64,000 nt of DNA from NCBI GenBank assembly GCA_963555705.1, contig OY743180.1:40952129-41016128 (forward strand). The letters are read 5' to 3'. The DNA is from Ligustrum vulgare. Lineage: Eukaryota > Streptophyta > Magnoliopsida > Lamiales > Oleaceae. Position 1 is the first letter of the stretch. Every line of letters starts with the position of its first letter. Below the pieces are notes generated by a model that did no database searches, was not told the origin of the DNA, and saw nothing but the letters and a program-made list of their open reading frames with translations. Below, piece after piece: positions 36,597-44,816 of the stretch. The translations under genes were made by a program, and so were the position numbers.

Positions 36597-37099
36597 TACT
36601 TCCTCTCTTGAAAAGGATTCGACCTCGAATCCATTTTTGGTCGGCTTTTCAAATTCCTCCTGCTTTCCTGGGCTCGATGATCATGTTTATGCGTCGTGCT
36701 TGCTTTCAACATTTTGGGCTGCTCATTTGAGCGAACAGATTTCTTTCCCGCCTTAAGTTCATGGTTTGACTTCGGTACCTGTAAAACAGAATTTAAAGAA
36801 CTGGGGAGGGGTTTGTTAGCGTGAGTAAGTGCAAATAGACTCATTTTTGTGGTAGACTCTCTTTTCTTTTGCTTTTTGCACTCAGTCTCTCCTTTTTCTG
36901 AGGTTTGAACCTCAACTCTCTTTTCTTTATTTTTCACTCCCTCTCCTTTTTCTGAGGTCGTGGCCTCAACTCTCTTTTCTTTAATTTCCACTCCCTCTCC
37001 TTTTTGCGAGGTCATGGCCTCAACTCTCTTATTTTTCCCGTCAAACTCACTTTTCACCTTCAGTTGATCTTTCAGGGCTTCAGTTGGAGATAGTGGCAT
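36167..37099 (-). CDS. Derivative ORF2: protease tail, repeat linker and LTR-encoded tail (copy 1)
   Basis: 310 codons from 37099 to 36167. MPLSPTEALKDQLKVKSEFD matches the chromovirus segment after protease. Three ~18-residue repeats follow (KRVEAMTSQKGEG, KRVEATTSEKGEG, KRVEVQTSEKGET), then a fusion to MDSRSNPFQERKYDVIQTR, the pre-LTR and LTR start sequence: reverse transcriptase and integrase are deleted between. The frame then stays open through all ten LTR palindromes, giving a basic tail with HGRK, YGRK and YGRN units. Whether it is translated is unknown; a frame break separates it from ORF1. Confidence 0.7.
   Translation of the reverse strand: MPLSPTEALKDQLKVKSEFDGKNKRVEAMTSQKGEGVEIKEKRVEATTSEKGEGVKNKEKRVEVQTSEKGETECKKQKKRESTTKMSLFALTHANKPLPSSLNSVLQVPKSNHELKAGKKSVRSNEQPKMLKASTTHKHDHRAQESRRNLKSRPKMDSRSNPFQERKYDVIQTRKRRAKSSHQQYDSDLRAKRSKYRVGIGPRRGTDRAESSKRNCLCRKGLTAVMEILHSRKTCIHGRKSYNHGRNQLTRKNEDFLQNEAYGRKLGSYGRNIQKGEFHGRKKFITAVNNKSDFVQRGHYGRKCILHGRK
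36171..36435 (-). promoter_or_regulatory. Palindrome array in derivative LTR a, 10 sites
   Basis: Sites start at 36171, 36192, 36235, 36255, 36285, 36306, 36360, 36381, 36402 and 36424; intervals 21, 43, 20, 30, 21, 54, 21, 21 and 22 bp. Most read TTACGGCCGTGA or TTACGGCCGTAA. It has more sites than the chromovirus array but the same interval classes. Confidence 0.85.
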
Positions 37100-37234
37100 T
37101 AGAGTAAACTTTTTCCCCCTTTTACCAGGCTGTATCTATTCGTATACCCATCATGTAGCACAGCCCTTTCATGCTGCCAAAGTCTCCCCAACAGTATGTG
37201 ACTAATTTGCATTGGCACCACGTCACAAATTACC

Positions 37235-37990
37235 TCATCGGTATATCCACCAAGAGAAAAAATTCACCAAGGCCTGTCTCTTCACCTTAACTTCCCCCGA
37301 CTCAGTCAACCATTGTAATTTATAAGGCGTTGGATGTTTCATTAAAGGTAAGCCTAATTTTTCCACCAACATTGTACTAACTACATTAGTACAACTTCCC
37401 CCATCAATCACCAAGCTACACACTTTATCATTCACTAAGCATCTAGTGCAAAAAATATTATCCTTCTGCCCTTCCACATTATCCAAAGCATTCACCTTAC
37501 GCCTAACGCTAAGAGCATGCCTATCAATAATTGACTTATCCACCACAACACTTTTAGCCCCTTCACTATTACACCTATCCTTTTTACGTGGACAATCAAG
37601 TGCAATGTGACCCCGTTCCAAATATTTAAAGCACTTAACATTTTTATCCTTAAAAGGCTTGGAATCAGAATTATTTTTACCTTTGGTTGTCGGTTCCTCC
37701 CTCCTTTTGTGAACATGATCACTACTCTCCCGTTTTGACGTCTCTTTTTGCTTCAATGGCCTTTCATCATCCATACCAACCTCACGTCTATTACCTCTCC
37801 TAACCCGAGAACCATCATGAGATTGATCCCGCTCGGCACCCCGATTTTCCATCTGTGCCATAAGCCTCTCAAACTGAGCCCTCATTGCTGCCATATCATT
37901 GTTACCCTGTTCATTCCTTCTGTTCACACCCCTGTGCTGTTTTCTGTCTCCAATAGAAGATGAAGATGTGGAAACCTCTCTATCAGACAT
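37235..37990 (-). CDS. Derivative ORF1: shortened gag and protease (copy 1)
   Basis: The frame is open from 38263, but the likely start is ATG 37990 (MSDREVSTSSSS), matching the chromovirus gag start in position. 251 codons. After a charged N-terminus the capsid core is missing. A knuckle-like CFKYLERGHIALDC follows, with the second cysteine replaced by tyrosine, then protease VIDGGSCTNVVS and KLGLPLMKHP. It ends LVNFFSWWIYR by frame loss within protease. Confidence 0.75.
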   Translation of the reverse strand: MSDREVSTSSSSIGDRKQHRGVNRRNEQGNNDMAAMRAQFERLMAQMENRGAERDQSHDGSRVRRGNRREVGMDDERPLKQKETSKRESSDHVHKRREEPTTKGKNNSDSKPFKDKNVKCFKYLERGHIALDCPRKKDRCNSEGAKSVVVDKSIIDRHALSVRRKVNALDNVEGQKDNIFCTRCLVNDKVCSLVIDGGSCTNVVSTMLVEKLGLPLMKHPTPYKLQWLTESGEVKVKRQALVNFFSWWIYR

Positions 37991-38263
37991 TTTTAGACAC
38001 AAACAAGGAAATTTGGAATATTTGGGAATATTTGAAAATTTTCGGAATTTTTTTTTTAATCTGCCAGAGAATTGGACTACGAGTATGGCAGAAAAAACGG
38101 AACTGGATTTGGACGAAAAACGAAGAAGAAAAACACTTTTGAATTTTTGGGACCGACTCTTATGGATCAAACTAAAAAAAATTAAGACTGACACGAAGAA
38201 CGCGAAGAACACACAAAAAAAATCAAGAAAATCAAGAAACGCAAGAATCTGAAATAGATCCAA

Positions 38264-38275
38264 GCTCTGATACCA
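38264..38275 (-). other. Primer-binding site (minus strand), copy 1
   Basis: GCTCTGATACCA, the complement of TGGTATCAGAGC, lies 2 bp from LTR b at 38278. Confidence 0.93.
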
Positions 38276-38277
38276 GA

Positions 38278-39275
38278 TGACGCGATCCCAGTCGGGGAAT
38301 CTCGTCGAACACGCGGAATAACGAAATTTAAAACCCTAGGAAAGATCTAAATCAGATCTGACACAAAAATAACAAGAATTAAAATACTGGAAAGATAAAA
38401 TTGACGATAGGACCTTGACCCAAGATTCACGACGCAATTACTTGACGATGCGGAATCGAGATCCAAGGTTTTCGAAACACCACAAGGACTTGTCAATTTC
38501 CTTGATAAGATTCTAAATTGGAAACGCCACAAATATTCTCACGAATATTTGATAAGTTCAACGCCACAAATAATTCACAATATTTGATAAGTTGGATTTG
38601 TTCTCGAAGAACACAAAAGGAACTCCTCAACCTTTTAATTGGAGAAAACTCTCTCAACTTTATTCATAAACTCAAACTTAACTGTTTTTACAATGAATTG
38701 AAAAGCGTATAAATAAGAAAAATAACCTAGCATCTAATTTACTCAAAATAGAATTCTAATTATGCTAAAATTCTAAAATAGGAAAATAACCTAAATTAAT
38801 AAAAGGAAATAAAATAATTAAAAATAGCAAAATCTGGCCCACTCCTCATTTACGGCCGTGAAGAATACATTTACGGCCGTAATGGCCTCTCTGAACAAAA
38901 TCTGATTTATTGTTTACGGCCGTGATGAATTTCTTACGGCCGTGAAACTCCCCTTTTTGAATGTTACGGCCGTAACTTCCAAGCTTACGGCCGTAAGCCT
39001 CGTTCTGCAGAAAATCTTCATTTTTCCTCGTTAATTGATTACGGCCGTGATTGTAAGATTTACGGCCGTGAATACATGTTTTACGGCTGTGAAGAGTTTC
39101 CATTACGGCCATAAGGCCTTTTCTGCATAAACAATTTCTTTTACTCGATTCGGCTCGATCCGTCCCTCTTCTCGGCCCGATCCCAACACGGTACTTGCTC
39201 CGTTTTGCACGTAGATCACTATCATATTGTTGATGGCTCGACTTCGCCCTTCGTTTCCTGGTCTGGATCACATCA
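38278..39275 (-). mobile_element. Derivative LTR, copy b (middle)
   Basis: 998 bp, exactly one period from copy a. Has private changes (for example AAGAAAAATAA near 38716 and GGCCATAAGG near 39110). It serves both internal regions, as 5' LTR of one and 3' LTR of the other. Confidence 0.93.
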
Positions 39276-39778
39276 TACTTCCTCTCTTGAAAAGGATTCG
39301 ACCTCGAATCCATTTTTGGTCGGCTTTTCAAATTCCTCCTGCTTTCCTGGGCTCGATGATCATGTTTATGCGTCGTGCTTGCTTTCAACATTTTGGGCTG
39401 CTCATTTGAGCGAACAGATTTCTTTCCCGCCTTAAGTTCATGGTTTGACTTCGGTACCTGTAAAACAGAATTTAAAGAACTGGGGAGGGGTTTGTTAGCG
39501 TGAGTAAGTGCAAATAGACTCATTTTTGTGGTAGACTCTCTTTTCTTTTGCTTTTTGCACTCAGTCTCTCCTTTTTCTGAGGTTTGAACCTCAACTCTCT
39601 TTTCTTTATTTTTCACTCCCTCTCCTTTTTCTGAGGTCGTGGCCTCAACTCTCTTTTCTTTAATTTCCACTCCCTCTCCTTTTTGCGAGGTCATGGCCTC
39701 AACTCTCTTATTTTTCCCGTCAAACTCACTTTTCACCTTCAGTTGATCTTTCAGGGCTTCAGTTGGAGATAGTGGCAT
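38846..39778 (-). CDS. Derivative ORF2 (copy 2)
   Basis: Same 310-codon frame as the copy ending at 36167, one period away. It differs only in the LTR-encoded part (two residues near LMAVMETLH), so the internal part is unchanged between copies. Confidence 0.7.
   Translation of the reverse strand: MPLSPTEALKDQLKVKSEFDGKNKRVEAMTSQKGEGVEIKEKRVEATTSEKGEGVKNKEKRVEVQTSEKGETECKKQKKRESTTKMSLFALTHANKPLPSSLNSVLQVPKSNHELKAGKKSVRSNEQPKMLKASTTHKHDHRAQESRRNLKSRPKMDSRSNPFQERKYDVIQTRKRRAKSSHQQYDSDLRAKRSKYRVGIGPRRGTDRAESSKRNCLCRKGLMAVMETLHSRKTCIHGRKSYNHGRNQLTRKNEDFLQNEAYGRKLGSYGRNIQKGEFHGRKKFITAVNNKSDFVQRGHYGRKCILHGRK
38850..39114 (-). promoter_or_regulatory. Palindrome array in derivative LTR b
   Basis: Ten sites at the same offsets as in copy a; the last is altered to TTACGGCCATAA. 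Confidence 0.82.
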
Positions 39779-39913
39779 TAGAGTAAACTTTTTCCCCCTT
39801 TTACCAGGCTGTATCTATTCGTATACCCATCATGTAGCACAGCCCTTTCATGCTGCCAAAGTCTCCCCAACAGTATGTGACTAATTTGCATTGGCACCAC
39901 GTCACAAATTACC

Positions 39914-40669
39914 TCATCGGTATATCCACCAAGAGAAAAAATTCACCAAGGCCTGTCTCTTCACCTTAACTTCCCCCGACTCAGTCAACCATTGTAATTT
40001 ATAAGGCGTTGGATGTTTCATTAAAGGTAAGCCTAATTTTTCCACCAACATTGTACTAACTACATTAGTACAACTTCCCCCATCAATCACCAAGCTACAC
40101 ACTTTATCATTCACTAAGCATCTAGTGCAAAAAATATTATCCTTCTGCCCTTCCACATTATCCAAAGCATTCACCTTACGCCTAACGCTAAGAGCATGCC
40201 TATCAATAATTGACTTATCCACCACAACACTTTTAGCCCCTTCACTATTACACCTATCCTTTTTACGTGGACAATCAAGTGCAATGTGACCCCGTTCCAA
40301 ATATTTAAAGCACTTAACATTTTTATCCTTAAAAGGCTTGGAATCAGAATTATTTTTACCTTTGGTTGTCGGTTCCTCCCTCCTTTTGTGAACATGATCA
40401 CTACTCTCCCGTTTTGACGTCTCTTTTTGCTTCAATGGCCTTTCATCATCCATACCAACCTCACGTCTATTACCTCTCCTAACCCGAGAACCATCATGAG
40501 ATTGATCCCGCTCGGCACCCCGATTTTCCATCTGTGTCATAAGCCTCTCAAACTGAGCCCTCATTGCTGCCATATCATTGTTACCCTGTTCATTCCTTCT
40601 GTTCACACCCCTGTGCTGTTTTCTGTCTCCAATAGAAGATGAAGATGTGGAAACCTCTCTATCAGACAT
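39914..40669 (-). CDS. Derivative ORF1 (copy 2)
   Basis: Second copy of the shortened gag-protease, likely start ATG 40669. One residue differs from copy 1 (FERLMTQ versus FERLMAQ). It keeps the CFKY knuckle defect, so that defect predates the tandem duplication. Confidence 0.75.
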   Translation of the reverse strand: MSDREVSTSSSSIGDRKQHRGVNRRNEQGNNDMAAMRAQFERLMTQMENRGAERDQSHDGSRVRRGNRREVGMDDERPLKQKETSKRESSDHVHKRREEPTTKGKNNSDSKPFKDKNVKCFKYLERGHIALDCPRKKDRCNSEGAKSVVVDKSIIDRHALSVRRKVNALDNVEGQKDNIFCTRCLVNDKVCSLVIDGGSCTNVVSTMLVEKLGLPLMKHPTPYKLQWLTESGEVKVKRQALVNFFSWWIYR

Positions 40670-40942
40670 TTTTAGACACAAACAAGGAAATTTGGAATAT
40701 TTGGGAATATTTGAAAATTTTCGGAATTTTTTTTTTAATCTGCCAGAGAATTGGACTACGAGTATGGCAGAAAAAACGGAACTGGATTTGGACGAAAAAC
40801 GAAGAAGAAAAACACTTTTGAATTTTTGGGACCGACTCTTATGGATCAAACTAAAAAAAATTAAGACTGACACGAAGAACGCGAAGAACACACAAAAAAA
40901 ATCAAGAAAATCAAGAAACGCAAGAATCTGAAATAGATCCAA

Positions 40943-40954
40943 GCTCTGATACCA
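40943..40954 (-). other. Primer-binding site (minus strand), copy 2
   Basis: GCTCTGATACCA next to LTR c (40957), exactly one period from copy 1. Confidence 0.93.
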
Positions 40955-40956
40955 GA

Positions 40957-41954
40957 TGACGCGATCCCAGTCGGGGAATCTCGTCGAACACGCGGAATAA
41001 CGAAATTTAAAACCCTAGGAAAGATCTAAATCAGATCTGACACAAAAATAACAAGAATTAAAATACTGGAAAGATAAAATTGACGATAGGACCTTGACCC
41101 AAGATTCACGACGCAATTACTTGACGATGCGGAATCGAGATCCAAGGTTTTCGAAACACCACAAGGACTTGTCAATTTCCTTGATAAGATTCTAAATTGG
41201 AAACGCCACAAATATTCTCACGAATATTTGATAAGTTCAACGCCACAAATAATTCACAATATTTGATAAGTTGGATTTGTTCTCGAAGAACACAAAAGGG
41301 ACTCCTCAACCTTTTAATTGGAGAAAACTCTCTCAACTTTATTCATAAACTCAAACTTAACTGTTTTTACAATGAATTGAAAAGCGTATAAATAAGCAAA
41401 ATAACCTAGCATCTAATTTACTCAAAATAGAATTCTAATTATGCTAAAATTCTAAAATAGGAAAATAACCTAAATTAATAAAAGGAAATAAAATAATTAA
41501 AAATAGCAAAATCTGGCCCACTCCTCATTTACGGCCGTGAAGAATACATTTACGGCCGTAATGGCCTCTCTGAACAAAATCTGATTTATTGTTTACGGCC
41601 GTGATGAATTTCTTACGGCCGTGAAACTCCCCTTTTTGAATGTTACGGCCGTAACTTCCAAGCTTACGGCCGTAAGCCTCGTTCTGCAGAAAATCTTCAT
41701 TTTTCCTCGTTAATTGATTACGGCCGTGATTGTAAGATTTACGGTCGTGAATACATGTTTTACGGCCGTGAAGAATTTCCATTACGGCCGTAAGGCCTTT
41801 TCTGCATAAACAATTTCTTTTACTCGATTCGGCTCGATCCGTCCCTCTTCTCGGCCCGATCCCAACACGGTACTTGCTCCGTTTTGCACGTAGATCACTA
41901 TCATATTGTTGATGGCTCGACTTCGCCCTTCGTTTCCTGGTCTGTATCACATCA
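40957..41954 (-). mobile_element. Derivative LTR, copy c
   Basis: 998 bp, ending TGTATCACATCA where the others have TGGATCACATCA. Followed by ggact and then by the interrupted outer LTR. Confidence 0.93.
41529..41793 (-). promoter_or_regulatory. Palindrome array in derivative LTR c
   Basis: Ten sites at the same offsets as in copies a and b; one reads TTACGGTCGTGA. Confidence 0.82.
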
Positions 41955-43386
41955 GGACTTCACCCCTTCCTCCGATTCCAGCCACTACCGGCGCTTCAGC
42001 CAGCGAGGTTCCGCGACGCACGAGGCTGTGGTGAAAGCGAAGGGGTGTGTGGTAAGGGAGAGGGCTTGGGCGAATTTGGTGTAAAAACAGAAGGCAAATC
42101 CGAGTCTAGTGGTTCGAATTTGAGACTGTGACTCTCCGTCCAATATGGGTAGCGGTCGAGGTAAATGTCTGGAAAAGGTCATTTATTTGATTTTTGGTCG
42201 ATTTGGGTGAATTTGAGGTAGGGCTATGGCAGATTCGGAGGTGGTTTTTTGTCGTGGCGGTGTTGGCCGGTGATGATTCCGGCGGTGAAGGGACATGGTG
42301 GTTTCTGTTTTGGGCTGGTTGTAGTTGTGTATAGGGCTAAAACCGTGGTTTGAGGTTGCTGTGTGATTGAAGGTAGCAAGCAGCTCAGATCTTGGCGGTC
42401 ATTGATAGAGGTTGGCTGTGTTTTTGTTGTTGGAGTTGGTTGCACCAGTGATGGGCAGTGGTCACTGTAATGGTGAATTTGGTTATAAAGGGCTGTGGCA
42501 TGTTTGAGGTGGTTGGTGGTGGTTAGAACTCGACATTGGTGGTTGGGCATGGTGGATAACCACTGTGATGGGTTCACGCTGATACTGTTGGTTTCAAGCG
42601 GAGGTGGATTCCGGGCAGTGGCATGCTAGGCCATGGCTGATTTGGAAGGGGTTGCTTTGGTGGTTCAATTCGGCCATGGAGGTTCGAGCTGGTTCTGGTT
42701 TGCAGATTGGGTTGCGATAATGGATTCAATTTTTGTGAGTAGTGAACCTTTTGTGAATATGGAACTCCTCACATTTTTTGGTGGCAAGAAATCAATGTTC
42801 CAGCACCAACATATATGAGTTTCAAAAGCAAACCAGGATTGAAGAAGTTTGAGAGGGGGGGAAGAGACATACCCAGAAGCTGTGAAGTTTGGTATGTCGT
42901 GGGCAATGAGGCGAGGGATCTACTTAATGGTTAATTTAGGTGTTAACCATGGTAGTTTAGGTTAAATCTTTGATTTGGGGAATGTGGTACTGATTATGGG
43001 ATTATTGGTCTACTATTGAGGGAAAGATTTTGGAATTAGGATCTTCGTGAGAAAGGGAAAAGGAGAAAACTTAGGAGAGAGGGAAGGAAATTGTGAATTA
43101 AGGATGTTCTCAAGGTTTTTGGGCCAAGAAATAATTTATTGAATTTTAAATGGACTTAAGATAATTAAAACTTGGACTTTTAAAAATAAATTGTGTCATT
43201 GAAATATTTTTGATAAAATTTGAAATTTGACTAAGACTTTAAATAAATTTAATTTCACTTAAATGATTAGACGAACATGTGTTTAAAACTAAATGAGCAA
43301 AGCTGTAGCGACACGTTATTTTTTTTTCAAAATAAAAAAAATATTTATTTAAATAAGTCACCAAAATTCTCGGTCGCTACAACATG

Positions 43387-44816
43387 CTCGTTGGGGATTT
43401 CATGACTCCTCGGATAGTTCAAATCCAATCTAGCATCGTGTATCCGCCTTTTACAGTTGCTAACTTTTAGATAAAGACAAACGTCATCAATATGTTCCAA
43501 AATGGGCAGCACTTTTATGGAAAATCGGACAAAAATTCGCGCATGTCTCGAAATTCTTAGACATGTGTGAGCACTTCAAGTACAAAGGAGTATCCGATGA
43601 TGCTATCAAGTTTAGGTTGTTCCCATACACATTACGGGATAAGGCAGTAGAGTGGTTAGATTCATGTCCTGCTGGGAGAATAACTACATGGAGTGATTTA
43701 GTTCAGAAAAAAGGAAAAAAAAAAGAAGAATAAAAGTGAAGAAAATTTTGACACCAATCATTTACGAGTGAGTATTACACCAAGAATTGACAAACGATAG
43801 CCAACACAAAGTTCATGCCTCAAGCTAAAGTTTCCAAACTCAGACATGACATCACAGTATTCCAACAACACGATTCTAAATCCTTTGATGAAGCTTGGAA
43901 TAGGTTTAAGAGCATGTTCGAGAAATGTCCTGATCATGTCATCAACAGGGATGAACAAGTCAAGTTCTTTTATGCAGGGCTACTTCCTCATTTCAAAAGC
44001 ATGGTTGAACCTTCATCAAATGAAGCATTATCAACAAAAAAAATTGGTGGAGCACTTGAGTTATTTGAAAGAATAGCGAACACAAATGCTATGTGGGGAT
44101 CAGAAAGGGTAATCTAGAAAAATTAGAAGAGGTGTATATGATAGACTCCATTACTATATTGCCTGCAAAAAATGATTCTTTGGTGACTTGTCTGCAATCT
44201 ACACAAGTGGGGAATGCAGCGAAAAATTCTGGAGTAAATTTGAAGAATGTGAAGAAAAGCATGCAACTTCAGATTGTCCTATTCTTGTGTGTCCAGTGGA
44301 GCAAGTTAACTTCATGCAAGGGAGTCAATGCTAAAACAATCCTTACTCTAACACTTGTAACCCTATTTGGAAAAATCATCCCAAATTTATTTGGAGAGAG
44401 AACAATGCTGCACAGATGGCTCCCCAATATCAGAAAGAAGAAAAGAAGTCACAACTTGAAGAAATAGTTTTGACGCTTATGGAGAAGACAAACCAATTTA
44501 TGGTGACGAGAAATAAGTACATGGGTAAGACAGACCAATACATGAAACAAAACAATTCATGTTAAAAATGGAGATGGTCTTGCAATGTCATCAATCCTCG
44601 ATAAAAATTTTAGAAACTCAGGTAGGACAAATCACTCAGATTTTGACAACTAGAGCACCGAAAAGCCACCTGAAAATACAAAGACAAACCCAAAGGAGCA
44701 GGTTATGGCAATTGGAGAGATAGGAGAAGAAGTGGATTATGTACCTTGGAGGATCTGTTTTGCTCCATGTGACAGAGTGTACTTACCCCCTATTCTATAT
44801 CCTCAAAGGGCTCAAC
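43387..44816 (+). pseudogene. Athila-type gag, central part
   Basis: It resumes gag after the solo LTR: MTPRIVQIQSSIV, then GQHFYGKSDKN, FLDMCEHFKYKGVSDDAIKF and LRDKAVEWLDSCP (~43550-43680), an A-rich disruption, then the open block 43815-44117 (MPQAKVSKLRHDITVFQQ; AWNRFKSMFEKCP; FFYAGLLPHFKSM). Degraded spacer follows, ending VYLPPILYPQRAQ at the next insertion. Frame shifts are frequent. Wording is typical of Athila/Tat gag. Confidence 0.82.

Larger units (their letters stand above)
35599..41954 (-). mobile_element. Tandem chromovirus derivative: LTR-int-LTR-int-LTR, TSD ggact
   Basis: Three 998-bp LTRs (35599-36596, 38278-39275, 40957-41954) alternate with two 1,681-bp internal regions (36597-38277, 39276-40956); the period is exactly 2,679 bp. 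A single duplication ggact flanks the whole (35594-35598 and 41955-41959), so it occupies one insertion site. Minus orientation: LTR starts TGATGTGATCC and ends ATCGCGTCA. The internal region has a shortened gag, protease and a linker, but no capsid core, reverse transcriptase or integrase, and was probably mobilised by a chromovirus like that at 26458. Confidence 0.95.
34378..43381 (+). mobile_element. LTR-only (solo-LTR-like) TGTAATG element, itself invaded; TSD acatg
   Basis: Starts TGTAATGCCCCGAATTCC and ends GTCGCTACA, flanked by acatg (34373-34377 and 43382-43386). Without the nested element (35599-41954 plus one ggact) it is about 2.64 kb. It has no coding sequence; the ORF-like stretches are low-complexity. 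Ends are mutually inverted (TGTARYG/CGCTACA). A (CT)n tract (35519-35542) lies just before the nested insertion. Two relatives are at 44817 and 51179. Confidence 0.85.

Noticed and set aside
38041..38263. Extended N-terminus of derivative ORF1 (MDLFQILAFLDFLDFF...)
   Set aside because: It starts beside the primer-binding site and translates the untranslated leader. The internal MSDREVS start at 37990 matches the chromovirus gag start.
42224..42577. 117-codon minus-strand frame
   Set aside because: Part of the non-coding solo-LTR interior with simple-sequence composition.
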